Shown here one piece after another: positions 18,254 to 31,952 of a stretch of DNA of 64,000 nucleotides (position 1 is the first letter of the stretch; every line of letters begins with the position of its first letter). The position numbers and the translations under genes were made by a program. The stretch lies in the NCBI RefSeq assembly GCF_002811925.1, contig NZ_NPDS01000002.1, positions 1-64,000 on the forward strand. Direction: 5' to 3'. Below the pieces are notes generated by a model. It did no database searches, was not told where the DNA came from, and was given only the letters and a program-made list of their open reading frames with translations. The stretch is from Leptospira barantonii (lineage in GTDB: Bacteria > Spirochaetota > Leptospiria > Leptospirales > Leptospiraceae).

Positions 18254-19288
18254 TTATTCGCATAAGATTTGGATTTTGCCGTCTGTCATGTTTTGACTGT
18301 AATATGTATACGCGTCTTGGATTTGATCCAAAGGAAATTGACGTTGAATCTTAGGTTTAAAGATTCCGTTTACGTTTTGAATCACTTCTCTGGACAATCT
18401 GAATCTGGAAAAAAGCGAAAGAGAATTCACGTAATACTCCGTTTCAAAAAACTGAATCTTCCAGCCGTTGAATAATTTTTGAGGCTGAAACAACATCGGT
18501 CCGGTATTGAAATAACCGTACATACATAATGTGGAACCTTGAGGCATGGAACGGATCAGGGTCAAGGGCATATCTCCTCCGATACAATCGAAACCGTATG
18601 TGCAGTTGACTTCTTTACAAAGGGCCGTAAGTTGTTTTTCGAAATCGGGATCGGATTGGTTCAATACGTGAGAGGCGCCTTCTTCCTCGCAGATTTTTCT
18701 TTGTTCTTCTCTTCGTATGATCGCGATGCTCTTTAGTCCGTATCTTTGAGAGGCTCGGATGGTCATTCTTGCAACGGCCCCGGCGGCGGCTGTGATAAAA
18801 AAATATTTGGAACCGGAAGCCTCGGCCCATTTTGCCATTCCCATGCCCGTGATCGGATTTGCGACCGAAGACGCGGCTTCTTGAAATTCGACATCTTTCG
18901 GAAGTACGATCAGCTTTAAGGAATCGGCTAACACGTATTCGGCGAAAAGTCCGTTCTTTGTATAGAATGCGACTCTTTTGCCCATTCTCATCCTGCCGAC
19001 GATTCCACCTCCGTTTGCAACGACCGTACCGGCTCCTTCAAATCCGACTCCTCTCGGATACGGATAATTTAAGGTGGAGCTATACACTCCTTTGATGTGA
19101 TATAGATCGTTCGGATTCATAGAACCGCGATTGACTTTGATCAGAACCTGTCCCGGTTGCGGTTTGGGAAGATCGAGTTCTTTCAATTCTAAGATTTTTG
19201 AAATTTCCTTCGGATCGGAAATCGAGTTTTCGGACAAAGGTCCGAGTTGCCGGATCGCTTTCATTTTTTGGGGAAGAATGTATTTCAT
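18254..19288 (-). CDS. MDR-family zinc-independent quinone/enoyl oxidoreductase
   Basis: 344 residues. Medium-chain dehydrogenase/reductase fold: N-terminal GroES-like domain with PKPQPGQVLIKVNRGSMNPND and PRGVGFEGAGTVV, then a Rossmann domain with FFITAAAGAVARMTIRASQR (AxxGxxG-like NADP loop) and GFDCIGGDMP. The catalytic zinc cysteine and structural zinc cysteines of alcohol dehydrogenases are absent, so it belongs with quinone oxidoreductase/MECR-like enzymes that use NADPH. Substrate unknown. It is transcribed alone; the 3' flank carries the structured repeat. Confidence 0.87.
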   Translation of the reverse strand: MKYILPQKMKAIRQLGPLSENSISDPKEISKILELKELDLPKPQPGQVLIKVNRGSMNPNDLYHIKGVYSSTLNYPYPRGVGFEGAGTVVANGGGIVGRMRMGKRVAFYTKNGLFAEYVLADSLKLIVLPKDVEFQEAASSVANPITGMGMAKWAEASGSKYFFITAAAGAVARMTIRASQRYGLKSIAIIRREEQRKICEEEGASHVLNQSDPDFEKQLTALCKEVNCTYGFDCIGGDMPLTLIRSMPQGSTLCMYGYFNTGPMLFQPQKLFNGWKIQFFETEYYVNSLSLFSRFRLSREVIQNVNGIFKPKIQRQFPLDQIQDAYTYYSQNMTDGKIQILCE

Positions 19289-19490
19289 GTTTTATCCAAG
19301 GGAACGATTCGATCCGATTCTCATAAAACGAAAGGAATCGAATCTATACAAAGATTAACATGGATCCTTTCTTCTTGGCTTGAACGGTTCCGGTATGACG
19401 CGAAAAAATTTTAATCGAGTAGATTCATTGGAGGACCGAGTTCCATTCTTAAAAATTTTTTCTGACATTCTTTCTTTGAAATCGGTTCTC

Positions 19491-19745
19491 TTACTTTGAT
19501 TTGCAGTTACAGTCAATTGAACATGTCGAATGCGATTTCCGTTTCACCATCCAAATTGCGAAGAGGCCGATTGCTATCAGGAGGCTAACAATTCCAATGG
19601 ATTCCGCAATGGAAAGTATCCATGAAACAATTGAAATTCCTAAAAAGGCAAAGATAAGAGGGGATAGGCAACACAAACCGCACAATCCGATTCCTATGAA
19701 TCCCAGTTTTTTCCCCCAGTTGAAAAGTTTGTTATTTGATTCCAT
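19491..19745 (-). CDS. MerF-like small membrane protein (candidate metal transporter)
   Basis: 84 residues with two hydrophobic helices (about 15-40 and 47-66). A cysteine cluster C-x2-CC-x2-P (Cys22, Cys25, Cys26, Pro29) sits in helix 1 and another cluster (STCSIDCNCKSK) ends the protein. This layout resembles MerF/MerC-type mercury transporters, where the first pair hands Hg(II) to the C-terminal pair. The sequence identity looks low, so the metal is not determined. It is divergent from a merR-type regulator with a 20-base-spaced promoter between them, which supports metal-responsive control. Confidence 0.7.
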   Translation of the reverse strand: MESNNKLFNWGKKLGFIGIGLCGLCCLSPLIFAFLGISIVSWILSIAESIGIVSLLIAIGLFAIWMVKRKSHSTCSIDCNCKSK

Positions 19746-19781
19746 TCGATCTAAATTTTCCTTTTTCTAAAATTTGATCTC

Positions 19782-19813
19782 AGTCTAAACCGTTGACTAT
19801 ACTCCATTGTCAA
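19782..19813 (-). promoter_or_regulatory. Candidate MerR-type promoter/operator
   Basis: On the minus strand TTGACA (19813-19808) and TAGACT (19787-19782) are separated by 20 bases, longer than normal, as in promoters that MerR-family activators untwist. An inverted repeat TTGAC...GTCAA (19793-19797 and 19809-19813) lies within it, overlapping the -35 box. The promoter drives the MerF-like gene; the regulator gene starts 26 bases away on the other strand. Confidence 0.5.
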
Positions 19814-19839
19814 TAGGGGCGATGAAAAAAGGAGAAAAA

Positions 19840-20232
19840 ATGTTAATCGGAGTTTTATCGGAACAGTCCGGGGTTTCCAGAGATACGATTCGATTTTACG
19901 AGAAAAAGGGACTTATAACGGGAAATATCATTACGCGCAGAGATAATAATTATAAAGAATATTCGGAAGATGTTCTTGAGCAGTTGCTTTTAATAAAACT
20001 TCTTCGTAAACTTTCGTTTACTCTTGAGGAAATCAAAACGTTATCCGTAAATAAAATCGATAATCGGCTTGAATGTAATTCTTTAGTTCGCTCGGTGAAG
20101 CAGAAATTGAACGTCATCGAGACGGAGATGGAACGTCTCAAGAAAATCAAAACGAAATTAAATTCCGTTAAAAATGATTGCAATGACGATTGTACCTTTG
20201 ATAAAAAAGTACCGTCTTGTCTAACTTGTTAA
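19840..20232 (+). CDS. MerR-family transcriptional regulator, thiol/metal-responsive type
   Basis: 130 residues from the ATG at 19840, with GGAG six bases upstream; earlier in-frame starts at 19807 and 19822 lie in or beside the operator. The N-terminal winged helix has the MerR pattern [25 protein letters not shown] dimerisation helix with many K/E residues follows. Cysteine positions suggest metal sensing: one Cys before the long helix (LECNSLV), then [12 protein letters not shown] and a C-terminal PSCLTC, comparable to MerR/ZntR-type ligands. It probably controls the divergent MerF-like gene and the downstream ynfA-like gene, 10 bp away. Confidence 0.88.
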   Translation: MLIGVLSEQSGVSRDTIRFYEKKGLITGNIITRRDNNYKEYSEDVLEQLLLIKLLRKLSFTLEEIKTLSVNKIDNRLECNSLVRSVKQKLNVIETEMERLKKIKTKLNSVKNDCNDDCTFDKKVPSCLTC

Positions 20233-20242
20233 GGAGTCAAGG

Positions 20243-20566
20243 GTGATTCTAAAAACTATTTTCATCTTCGTTTTAGCAGGTCTTTGTGAGATCGGTGGCG
20301 GATATCTCGTGTGGCTCTGGTTGAAGGAAGGGAAATCATTTTGGTTCGGATTCACGGGATTTTTAATCTTGGGCCTTTACGGGATCGTAGCGACTCTTCA
20401 ACCCGCTAATTTTGCGAGAACGTATGCGACTTACGGCGGAGTATTCATTGCCATGTCTTTACTTTGGTCTTGGAAATTGGATGGGTATATTCCGGATAAA
20501 TTCGATCTTTTGGGCGCCGGTGTTGCTTTGATTGGAGTTGGCATTATCTATTACGCGCCTCGTTAG
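20243..20566 (+). CDS. ynfA: YnfA/UPF0060 family small multidrug-resistance-like membrane protein
   Basis: 107 residues with four membrane helices and a GTG start at 20243 behind AAGGAGTCAAGG. Family motifs are [43 protein letters not shown] and [18 protein letters not shown]. YnfA proteins are related to the SMR efflux family; their substrates are poorly known. Position directly behind the merR-type gene suggests shared transcription and a role in resistance, which is inference. Confidence 0.92.
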   Translation: MILKTIFIFVLAGLCEIGGGYLVWLWLKEGKSFWFGFTGFLILGLYGIVATLQPANFARTYATYGGVFIAMSLLWSWKLDGYIPDKFDLLGAGVALIGVGIIYYAPR

Positions 20567-20697
20567 AAGCGATCCGAATCCGGACATGCGAAATTTTACT
20601 GCAACCGCCTACGATCGGTAAAACAAATATCCAGACGAGTCGGAATGAAAATAGACGTTTCAAAAATTACCACCTTGTTGGATCTCGATTCAAAATC

Positions 20698-20735
20698 GAA
20701 TTCCGTTTCCATGAAATTAAGACGGAAACGGATTC
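20698..20735 (+). terminator. Inverted repeat downstream of ynfA, possible terminator
   Basis: CCGTTTCC (20703-20710) and GGAAACGG (20724-20731) form an 8-bp stem, extended by GAAT/ATTC across a one-base bulge. No long T-run follows, so termination is only possible, not certain. The remaining 240 bp between the convergent genes shows no coding frame. Confidence 0.4.
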
Positions 20736-20806
20736 TTTGAAATCATTATTTAGATTGATTCGTTTTGTTTTTGTAAATCTCAATAAAAAGACCGAGCCGA
20801 CTTGAA

Positions 20807-21649
20807 TTAACGATTCATACTAATTTTCGATTCGTTTTGTGGGAAATCGGTTTCGGTTTCTTCCTCCTTCTTCGTTGTCAATTGTAGAAACGTTTTTTCG
20901 TAATCGGGATGAACGGTTCCAAAAAGTGAATCCCAGATCGTGGTATAAAGTCCGTAGTTGTGACGAAAGGTTTGGTGATGCATATCGTGATTCGTATTCG
21001 TGTTGATGAATTTTAGAATTCGATTCGAGATCATCCAACTTGGAAAAATTTCGTAACCGCTGTGACCCAAAACGTTTCGAACGATCTGAAAGGTCATAAA
21101 GATCATCAAAGCCAGAGGATGAATCGGAAACAAAAACGCAACGATCGGCATGATCATCGCGTGAATCAGTGCTTCCCAAGGACTGAAAGAATACGCGGCC
21201 CAAGGAGAAGGTGTGATTGATTCGTGATGAACCTTGTGAACCGCTTTGAAAAAAAGACGCGTGTGCATGAGTCTATGCGTCCAGTAAAAGTAAAAGTCTT
21301 GGATCACTAAGATTGCGATCGTACTCGAAATCAAATAAGTCCAACCGTATTCCTCGATTCGATCGTAAAATTTAAAATACCCGTATTTTCTCAGTAAGAA
21401 TACGATCAACGTGACTCCCGTATAAACGAGAACGGAGGAAACGGAATATAAGAATTCTCTTTTATACTGAGAATTGGAAACGGTTCGTTTTTGGATTTTT
21501 CTCGATTGAAACGGATGTTTCCAAACGTAAAAGAACAGGAACGCGACGCTTGCAAATAGAAGGTATCGCAGAAAGTCGATTGAAAAAATGATCGGAGTCA
21601 TCGGAGCCAAATCCGAAACGTATTGGAAGAGTTGTTGTTGAGCGCACAT
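20807..21649 (-). CDS. Fatty acid hydroxylase / sterol desaturase family membrane enzyme
   Basis: 280 residues with about four or five membrane segments and the full set of diiron histidine boxes of the family: FYWTHRLMHT, VHKVHHES and HDMHHQTFRHNYG, plus GHSGYE. Such enzymes hydroxylate or desaturate lipid chains or sterol-like rings using O2 and a di-iron centre in the membrane. The substrate is not evident. The start at 21649 (MCAQQQLF) is the only reasonable one. The gene is alone; the AraC-type regulator gene upstream on the same strand may or may not control it. Confidence 0.9.
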   Translation of the reverse strand: MCAQQQLFQYVSDLAPMTPIIFSIDFLRYLLFASVAFLFFYVWKHPFQSRKIQKRTVSNSQYKREFLYSVSSVLVYTGVTLIVFLLRKYGYFKFYDRIEEYGWTYLISSTIAILVIQDFYFYWTHRLMHTRLFFKAVHKVHHESITPSPWAAYSFSPWEALIHAMIMPIVAFLFPIHPLALMIFMTFQIVRNVLGHSGYEIFPSWMISNRILKFINTNTNHDMHHQTFRHNYGLYTTIWDSLFGTVHPDYEKTFLQLTTKKEEETETDFPQNESKISMNR

Positions 21650-21761
21650 ATTCGATCCTTTCTCCCCGAATCGGGGTTGATGCGCTTATTAGAACACAAA
21701 TCGTTTTTGGATTCCGATCGAATCCGGCCGAATGTCAATCGATCCCGGAATCGATCAGGTT

Positions 21762-22796
21762 TTATCGAATGTTCTGCTTTCTAAACTCGGTGGGCGTATT
21801 TCCGGCAATCTCTTTGAACGCACGATTGAACGGAGCGAGCGATCCGTAACCCAGATCCATTGCGATTCGTAATACAGGGGTCTCGTATTTTGTGGGATCG
21901 GCAAGGATCGTTTTGGCTTCTCGGATTCTAAAATGATTTAAGAATTCGTTAAAGTTTCTGTATCCGAGTCCCTGATTGATCAGTTTACGGATTTTCTTTT
22001 CGGGAACGTTCAATTCTTTCGCAAGCGCGAGAATCGTAAGATTCTCCCTAAGGAATATTTTTTCTGTTTCGAGAAGTCGGTTTAATTTTTTAAGAAGTTC
22101 TTCGTCTACCGGTTCTTCTTCCGTTTTCGTTTCCGGCGTCGGAAATACATTGCCCCTAAACTCGAACAACTTGAAAGAAAAGAAATATACAAGAAGTAAA
22201 ATCGATATCGAATTTAGAAGATCCAACTGACTCGAATCTCCCGAGTTTTTGACGATCGCTTCCACGAGAACGACGCAGATCGCATACAATCCGGTAACCC
22301 ATGCGAATAAGGTTCTGAATTCTCTTCTTGATTCCATCAGATCTATGTTTCTGTCTTTTAGGATTTTGCCTAACGTTAAAAGAATCAGGGTTAAATACAA
22401 AAGTTGCGGAGTGCTGAAGAGAATTCGAGAGAACGCGTCGGTTTCATTCCGCAGGTTAGAAAGGAAGAATATCGTAAAACTATAACAGTTGATGAATACG
22501 AATAAAAGTCCGTGCCATATTCTCAGACGGAATTCGTCTTCGAAAAGACTTCTTACGAACAGATAGAAAAAAATCGAAACGGAATAACAACCCATGTGAA
22601 CGACGATAATTAGGATCGGATGAAACTCCGCGTGATTTCTGGCGAACATCGGACAGATAAAATAGAAAATGAGAGAGACACAGAAGAGGCTTCCCAAAAG
22701 ATTTCTTGCGGAGAATCGAACTCGAAACAAAAAGTTGAAAATCAAAAAACAAAGTTGAGCGATCGTGATCGCTTTTAGGATGTGAATCAGATTCAT
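21762..22796 (-). CDS. AraC-family regulator with seven-helix membrane N-terminus
   Basis: 344 residues. The first 215 residues are hydrophobic with about seven membrane segments. A hydrophilic linker rich in acidic residues (TPETKTEEEPVDEELLK) is followed by an AraC HTH domain at about 245-344: LTILALAKELNVPEKKIRKL as the first helix-turn-helix, then FNEFLNHFRIREAKTIL and the second with LRIAMDLGYGSLAPFNRAFK, ending NTPTEFRK. Membrane-bound AraC regulators of this type are frequent in Leptospira and Bacteroidetes. The signal is unknown. Confidence 0.9.
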   Translation of the reverse strand: MNLIHILKAITIAQLCFLIFNFLFRVRFSARNLLGSLFCVSLIFYFICPMFARNHAEFHPILIIVVHMGCYSVSIFFYLFVRSLFEDEFRLRIWHGLLFVFINCYSFTIFFLSNLRNETDAFSRILFSTPQLLYLTLILLTLGKILKDRNIDLMESRREFRTLFAWVTGLYAICVVLVEAIVKNSGDSSQLDLLNSISILLLVYFFSFKLFEFRGNVFPTPETKTEEEPVDEELLKKLNRLLETEKIFLRENLTILALAKELNVPEKKIRKLINQGLGYRNFNEFLNHFRIREAKTILADPTKYETPVLRIAMDLGYGSLAPFNRAFKEIAGNTPTEFRKQNIR

Positions 22797-22948
22797 CGTT
22801 AGTAAGGTCCGCCTCGATTATTCTCTGGGTGACAGATTGACAATGTAAAGATCGAACGCGATAAATTCTTCGTTTTAAAATATATTTTCTGGACGGACGC
22901 GGATTATTTTGTTATAAATTCCTTTGGTAATTTCCAAAGGAGAACGGG

Positions 22949-23269
22949 ATGGACCAGCAAATAAAAGACGGTTTGAATGCTTGTTTTGGAATCCTAAGGA
23001 TTGTACGCGAGAACATAACGAAGGTGAAAACGAATACCGATTCGATTTTTAAGGAATTGAGCTCGAAAGGCGCGAGCGATAATTCGGAATTCGCGATTCG
23101 GTTGAGAGACTTCGTAGACAGATTGTTAAGCGAATATTCAAGCGTTTCAAACCAAGTTGAAAAAGGATACAAAGAGATTCGCGGAAAATTTTCCGAAACT
23201 GCGGAACACCTAATGACTTCGAACAAAAAGGAAGAAATGCCTATCTCTCGTAAGAAGGTGGCCGCTTAA
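22949..23269 (+). CDS. Phasin-related helical protein
   Basis: 106 residues, all alpha-helical and charged, without signal peptide. An AAAGGAGAACGG sequence ahead of the ATG at 22949 is a good ribosome binding site. The heptad-like pattern (ILRIVRENITKVKTNTDSIF, FVDRLLSEYSSVSNQVEKGY) resembles small phasin-related proteins that coat polyhydroxyalkanoate granules or act as coiled-coil adaptors. The C-terminus is a basic tail (SRKKVAA), as seen in PhaF/PhaI-type proteins. No PHA synthase is in the window, so this is a fold-level suggestion. Confidence 0.65.
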   Translation: MDQQIKDGLNACFGILRIVRENITKVKTNTDSIFKELSSKGASDNSEFAIRLRDFVDRLLSEYSSVSNQVEKGYKEIRGKFSETAEHLMTSNKKEEMPISRKKVAA

Positions 23270-23436
23270 TAAAAATCGACTTTCGTATAATTTAAAGTCC
23301 TAAGGTTTTAACGCGCTCTGAGTGATGAAAAGGGGATCTTATTCCTTTACCACTGGCGAAATCAAATCAATACTTTAGGACATTCTGTTCTTTCCATTTC
23401 CTAATTTCATTATTTATAATCTTTATGAAACCGAAG

Positions 23437-23454
23437 ATTCGTTTAAAAACGAAT
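23437..23454. promoter_or_regulatory. Perfect inverted repeat upstream of the NarL-type kinase gene
   Basis: ATTCGTTT-AA-AAACGAAT is a perfect 8-bp dyad located 15 bases before the kinase start, downstream of a TATAAT box at 23415-23420. It could be an operator or a small 5' hairpin. Seen directly; function inferred. Confidence 0.4.
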
Positions 23455-23469
23455 TGAAAGATAAAATTT

Positions 23470-25194
23470 TTGGAGCAGAATCACTGTGTGAATGAGAACT
23501 CAAACAGCCAGGTGATTGGACAAAGGATTTGGGAACAATTATCAAAAGAATCCGTTCACATTCCGTTTCCGTTCTTTATTTTGGATAAGGACTGGGGAAT
23601 CGTCCATTCCAGTGAAGACGGGGATTCGAAATACGTTTCTCTGATTTCCGAGTTTCAAAACGGAATTCTTCCTAAAATAAGGGACTTCGTCGGAGATTTG
23701 ATCGAGTTTACGTTTGAAACGAAAATTCCCACTTTTGAAAATTACTCCGAAGAAACCGACGTTTGTGTATTCATCGGGAAACTGCGGTTTCAAGATCATT
23801 ATTGTATATTCATACAAGATAAAACTTCCTCTCATTCCCAAGATAGCTCCGAATATTCCCGTGAGTTTCGAAGGATCAAAGAACAGATTCATCATTTTTT
23901 GAATATTCAAGATTCTAAAATTGATAAACGAAGAACGGAAGGACTGGAAAATTCCGATACGTTTCGAGTCGAATTGCTGAAAAAAATTTCTCTGTTGGAT
24001 TTGATGCAACAGATCGCCACCGCCGCGAACGAAACAAAGGATATAGAAGCATTATTGCAGTTCGCAGTGGATCGGATCTGCGTCGTTGCAGGATGGAAAC
24101 TCGGTCATATCGAATTGTTGGACGAGGCCGAATCCGTTTTCTTACTTCATCCGATTTGGTACTCCGGGGAAGAATCATCCGTCAAAGAATTTAGATCCTT
24201 GGTCGAGTCCTTGAAATTGAAACTCTCCCACCGAGTATTGAATCAAAAAAGAACGATCTGGTTCGAAGATTTTTTGGAAAACTTCGATTTCAATTCGAGA
24301 CAAATCGCGATTAAAGCGGGTATCAACACCGCGATCGCAGTACCGATTTGGAACGGAGAAATTATCGTCGGAGTGATGGAATTCTTCTTGGATTCGGAAC
24401 ATTCGGATCCTTCTTGGATCGAAGCGCTTTCTCATGTCGCTTCCCAAATCGGAAGAGCATTCGAAAGAAAGAATGCGGAGACGTATCTTCGAAAATCTCA
24501 GGAACAACTGCGGGCTTTGTCGGCTCGTCTTCAGGAAGTAAGGGAAGAAGAACGCGTGTTGATCGCGCGAGAGATTCACGACGAATTGGGACAAATTCTC
24601 ACCGTTCTCAAAATAGAAATCACATTATGTAAACAGAATGTATTGCCTTCCGATTCTTCGGATCATAAAATTATAAAAGATCTGGATTCGATGATTCAGC
24701 TGGTCGATTCGGCGATCGAATCCACACAAAGGATCGCAACCGAATTGCGTCCTTTGCTTTTGGAAGAATTGGGATTGTTGGAAGGAATCGAATGGTATGG
24801 CGAAGAATTTCAAAAACGAACCGGAATCCTTTGTAGGGTTACGAAGACATCGTTGAAGTCCTTTTTGAACAACGAGATTGCGATTGCCTTGTTTCGTATT
24901 TTTCAAGAAACGCTTACGAACGTCGCTCGTCATTCGAAAGCGACTTCCGTGGATGTGATTTTGGAAGAAAAGGATTCCAATATCATATTGATCATGAGCG
25001 ACAACGGAATCGGGATTCAAGGGAACGAGATTTCCGATTCGAAGTCCTTGGGTATCATCGGGATGCGCGAACGTGCGATCGTTCTGGGAGGTAAGGTGGA
25101 AATTTTAGGTTCTCGCGAGAATGGAACAAAAGTAATCGTTCGGATTCCGATCCGTGCCGCTCATTCGTCTTCATCTTCGGGTTCCGAAATATGA
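23470..25194 (+). CDS. GAF-domain sensor histidine kinase, NarL/DesK type (HisKA_3)
   Basis: 574 residues if the TTG at 23470 is used; a GTG 18 bases later is possible, and no ATG exists in the region. No membrane segment is seen, so it is cytoplasmic. The N-terminus (1-120) is PAS-like, a coiled region follows, a GAF domain lies at about 180-335, and a HisKA_3 helix is at about 345-420 with the phospho-acceptor in AREIHDELGQ (His370). The HATPase domain has TNVARHSKATSVDV (N box), SDNGIGIQG (G1) and SLGIIGMRERA (G2). The regulator gene overlaps its stop codon, so they form a pair. Confidence 0.9.
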   Translation: MEQNHCVNENSNSQVIGQRIWEQLSKESVHIPFPFFILDKDWGIVHSSEDGDSKYVSLISEFQNGILPKIRDFVGDLIEFTFETKIPTFENYSEETDVCVFIGKLRFQDHYCIFIQDKTSSHSQDSSEYSREFRRIKEQIHHFLNIQDSKIDKRRTEGLENSDTFRVELLKKISLLDLMQQIATAANETKDIEALLQFAVDRICVVAGWKLGHIELLDEAESVFLLHPIWYSGEESSVKEFRSLVESLKLKLSHRVLNQKRTIWFEDFLENFDFNSRQIAIKAGINTAIAVPIWNGEIIVGVMEFFLDSEHSDPSWIEALSHVASQIGRAFERKNAETYLRKSQEQLRALSARLQEVREEERVLIAREIHDELGQILTVLKIEITLCKQNVLPSDSSDHKIIKDLDSMIQLVDSAIESTQRIATELRPLLLEELGLLEGIEWYGEEFQKRTGILCRVTKTSLKSFLNNEIAIALFRIFQETLTNVARHSKATSVDVILEEKDSNIILIMSDNGIGIQGNEISDSKSLGIIGMRERAIVLGGKVEILGSRENGTKVIVRIPIRAAHSSSSSGSEI

Positions 25195-25823
25195 TTTCCA
25201 TCATACTCGCGGACGATCACGCTTTGATTCGAGAGGGTTTGAAAAAAGTTCTCTCCAAAGAAAACGATATAGAAGTGATTTTTGAAGCCGAGAATGCTCA
25301 ACAAGTTTTGGATTTTCTTATAAAAAAGAACGCTAATCTTCTAATTCTTGATATCAACCTTCCCGGCATGAGCGGTTTGGACGCGTTGAAATACATTCAA
25401 AAACTATCGCCCGATTTGAGGGTGTTGATGTTGAGCATGTATCCCGAGGATCGTTTTGCCGTGAGGGCTTTGAAGTCCGGAGCCGCGGGATATTTGACGA
25501 AGAGTAGCGCCGCGGAAGAATTGGTAACCGCCATTCATAAGATCGTTTCCGGAAATCGTTATCTCAGTTCCGAAGCTACCGAAATCCTATTGAGGGAAAT
25601 TTCCGGTTCAACGGATAAACTTTTACACGAAACTCTTTCCGAAAGGGAATTTCAAGTGATGCTTTTTTTGGTTCAAGGAAAAAGTGTGAAAGAAATTTCA
25701 CAGGATTTGGTTTTGAGTTTGAATACGATCAACACGTATCGCGCCCGAGTGTTGACTAAGATGAAGGTGAAAACGATTCAAGAACTGATTCGTTACGCTT
25801 ACGACCAAAGACTTCTGGAATAA
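25191..25823 (+). CDS. NarL/FixJ-family response regulator
   Basis: 210 residues. Its ATG overlaps the kinase stop (ATGA), which indicates translational coupling. The receiver domain (1-120) has the acidic pocket DDH, phospho-acceptor in LLILDINLPGM, Thr/Ser in MLSMYPEDR and Lys in YLTKSSAAEE. A LuxR-type HTH follows (about 145-205: LSEREFQVMLFLVQGKSVKE then LSLNTINTYRARVLTKM). It should bind DNA when phosphorylated by the upstream kinase; targets are unknown. Confidence 0.93.
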   Translation: MISIILADDHALIREGLKKVLSKENDIEVIFEAENAQQVLDFLIKKNANLLILDINLPGMSGLDALKYIQKLSPDLRVLMLSMYPEDRFAVRALKSGAAGYLTKSSAAEELVTAIHKIVSGNRYLSSEATEILLREISGSTDKLLHETLSEREFQVMLFLVQGKSVKEISQDLVLSLNTINTYRARVLTKMKVKTIQELIRYAYDQRLLE

Positions 25824-26046
25824 CTTTAACTTATTCTAATCCTTTTAATTTATTTCGCATTAATACCTTTGATTTATTGACAGACGCGGCTTTTTTCCGC
25901 GAGTTTCCTGTCGCATTTTCGATGACAATCGTTTCGTTCATTTAACAATTACAAGGTGAACCTTTTCAGTTCATTTTTTGTTGCGAATTCCTAACTTGTG
26001 ATCCATTATTTAAGGGATACTTAGTGTTACCTAGCGAGGAGCGAAT

Positions 26047-30774
<4,728 letters not shown>

Positions 30775-30779
30775 CGTCT

Positions 30780-31952
30780 ATGTCTTTACACGTAAAAGTG
30801 AACGTTTTGATCGTGGATGACAATCCGGACAACCTTTGGGTTCTTGAGAAAATTTTAGTCAGTCCAGAATTGAATCTTATCAAAGCTCGTTCCGGCGACG
30901 AGGCCTTAAAGGCTTTGTTGGAACCGGACGACTTCGCTTTAATTTTTATGGATGTAAGAATGCCGGGTATGGACGGATTCGAAGTCGCTTCTCTGATTCG
31001 CCAAAGAGAAAAGTGCGCGCAGATTCCGATCATCTTCCTGACCGCTTATGGAAACAACGAGTCTTGGATGTTCAAAGGATATTCATTAGGAGCGGTGGAT
31101 TTTTTGATTAAGCCGATCGCTCCCGAAATCCTACAATCCAAGGCTTCCGTTTTTGTGGATCTTCATAAAAAGAATCAGACTCTACTGCTTCAAGACGAAT
31201 TGTTGCGGGAAAGTCATGACAAGCTGGAACAACGCGTTCAGGAAAGAACCGCAGAGTTGAAGAAGGTAAATCAAAACTTGGTCAACGAAATTTCGGATCG
31301 AGAACGAGCAGAAGACGCTTTGAAAAATTCTTTGCGCGAAAAAGAGGTTTTACTCCGTGAAATTCATCATAGAGTTAAGAATAATCTTCAGATTGTTTCG
31401 AGCATTCTCAATCTTCAATCCAATTATATCACCGACTCCAGATCTTTCGAATTGTTCGAAGACGCCCAATCCAGAATCAAATCCATCGCTCTGATTCACG
31501 AGCTTCTCTATCAGAACAAAGATCTCGCTCAGATGGACTTTAAAGAATACTTATATAATCTTACGACCAATCTTCTCCGTACATATAGGGTCAATTCCGA
31601 GATCGACTTCGAAATAGAAGCCGATCCGATTTTTCTCACGCTCGATTCGGCGATCCACTGCGGCCTGATCGTTACGGAGCTGGTTACGAATTCCTTAAAA
31701 TACGGGTTCAAAGGAAGAGAGAAAGGCACTATATACATATCCATTCGTAATTTAGAGGAGGGTTTTGTTCTGACGGTGGGGGACGACGGAGTCGGATTCC
31801 CCGAGGATATCGATTTTAGTCGGACCGATTCGCTAGGATTACAATTAGTGAATATTCTTTCCGAACAAATCGGAGCTACGTTGACTTTGGAGAAAAGCGA
31901 AGGAACAAAATTTAAACTGATGGCTATGGATTCGAACAGGGTAAGAAAATGA
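30780..31952 (+). CDS. Receiver - HisKA_2/HWE-type histidine kinase
   Basis: 390 residues from the ATG at 30780, five bases after the previous stop; the open frame also extends upstream, overlapping the poly-HAMP gene, but that is shadow. The receiver domain has LIVDDNPDN, LIFMDVRMPGM (phospho-acceptor), FLTAYGN and DFLIKPIAPE. A coiled coil (LRESHDKLEQRVQERTAELK) leads to a HisKA_2 helix with the acceptor in REIHHRVKNNLQIVSSIL and a HATPase domain (ELVTNSLKYGF, VGDDGVGFPED, LGLQLVNILSEQ). Phosphorylation of the receiver probably controls kinase output. Part of the operon 26047-34033. Confidence 0.92.
   Translation: MSLHVKVNVLIVDDNPDNLWVLEKILVSPELNLIKARSGDEALKALLEPDDFALIFMDVRMPGMDGFEVASLIRQREKCAQIPIIFLTAYGNNESWMFKGYSLGAVDFLIKPIAPEILQSKASVFVDLHKKNQTLLLQDELLRESHDKLEQRVQERTAELKKVNQNLVNEISDRERAEDALKNSLREKEVLLREIHHRVKNNLQIVSSILNLQSNYITDSRSFELFEDAQSRIKSIALIHELLYQNKDLAQMDFKEYLYNLTTNLLRTYRVNSEIDFEIEADPIFLTLDSAIHCGLIVTELVTNSLKYGFKGREKGTIYISIRNLEEGFVLTVGDDGVGFPEDIDFSRTDSLGLQLVNILSEQIGATLTLEKSEGTKFKLMAMDSNRVRK

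Noticed and set aside
25877..25901. CGCGG-CTTTTTT-CCGCG dyad after the NarL regulator gene, considered as a terminator
   Set aside because: The T-run is in the loop, not after the stem, and the stem is only 5 bp; a role could not be supported.
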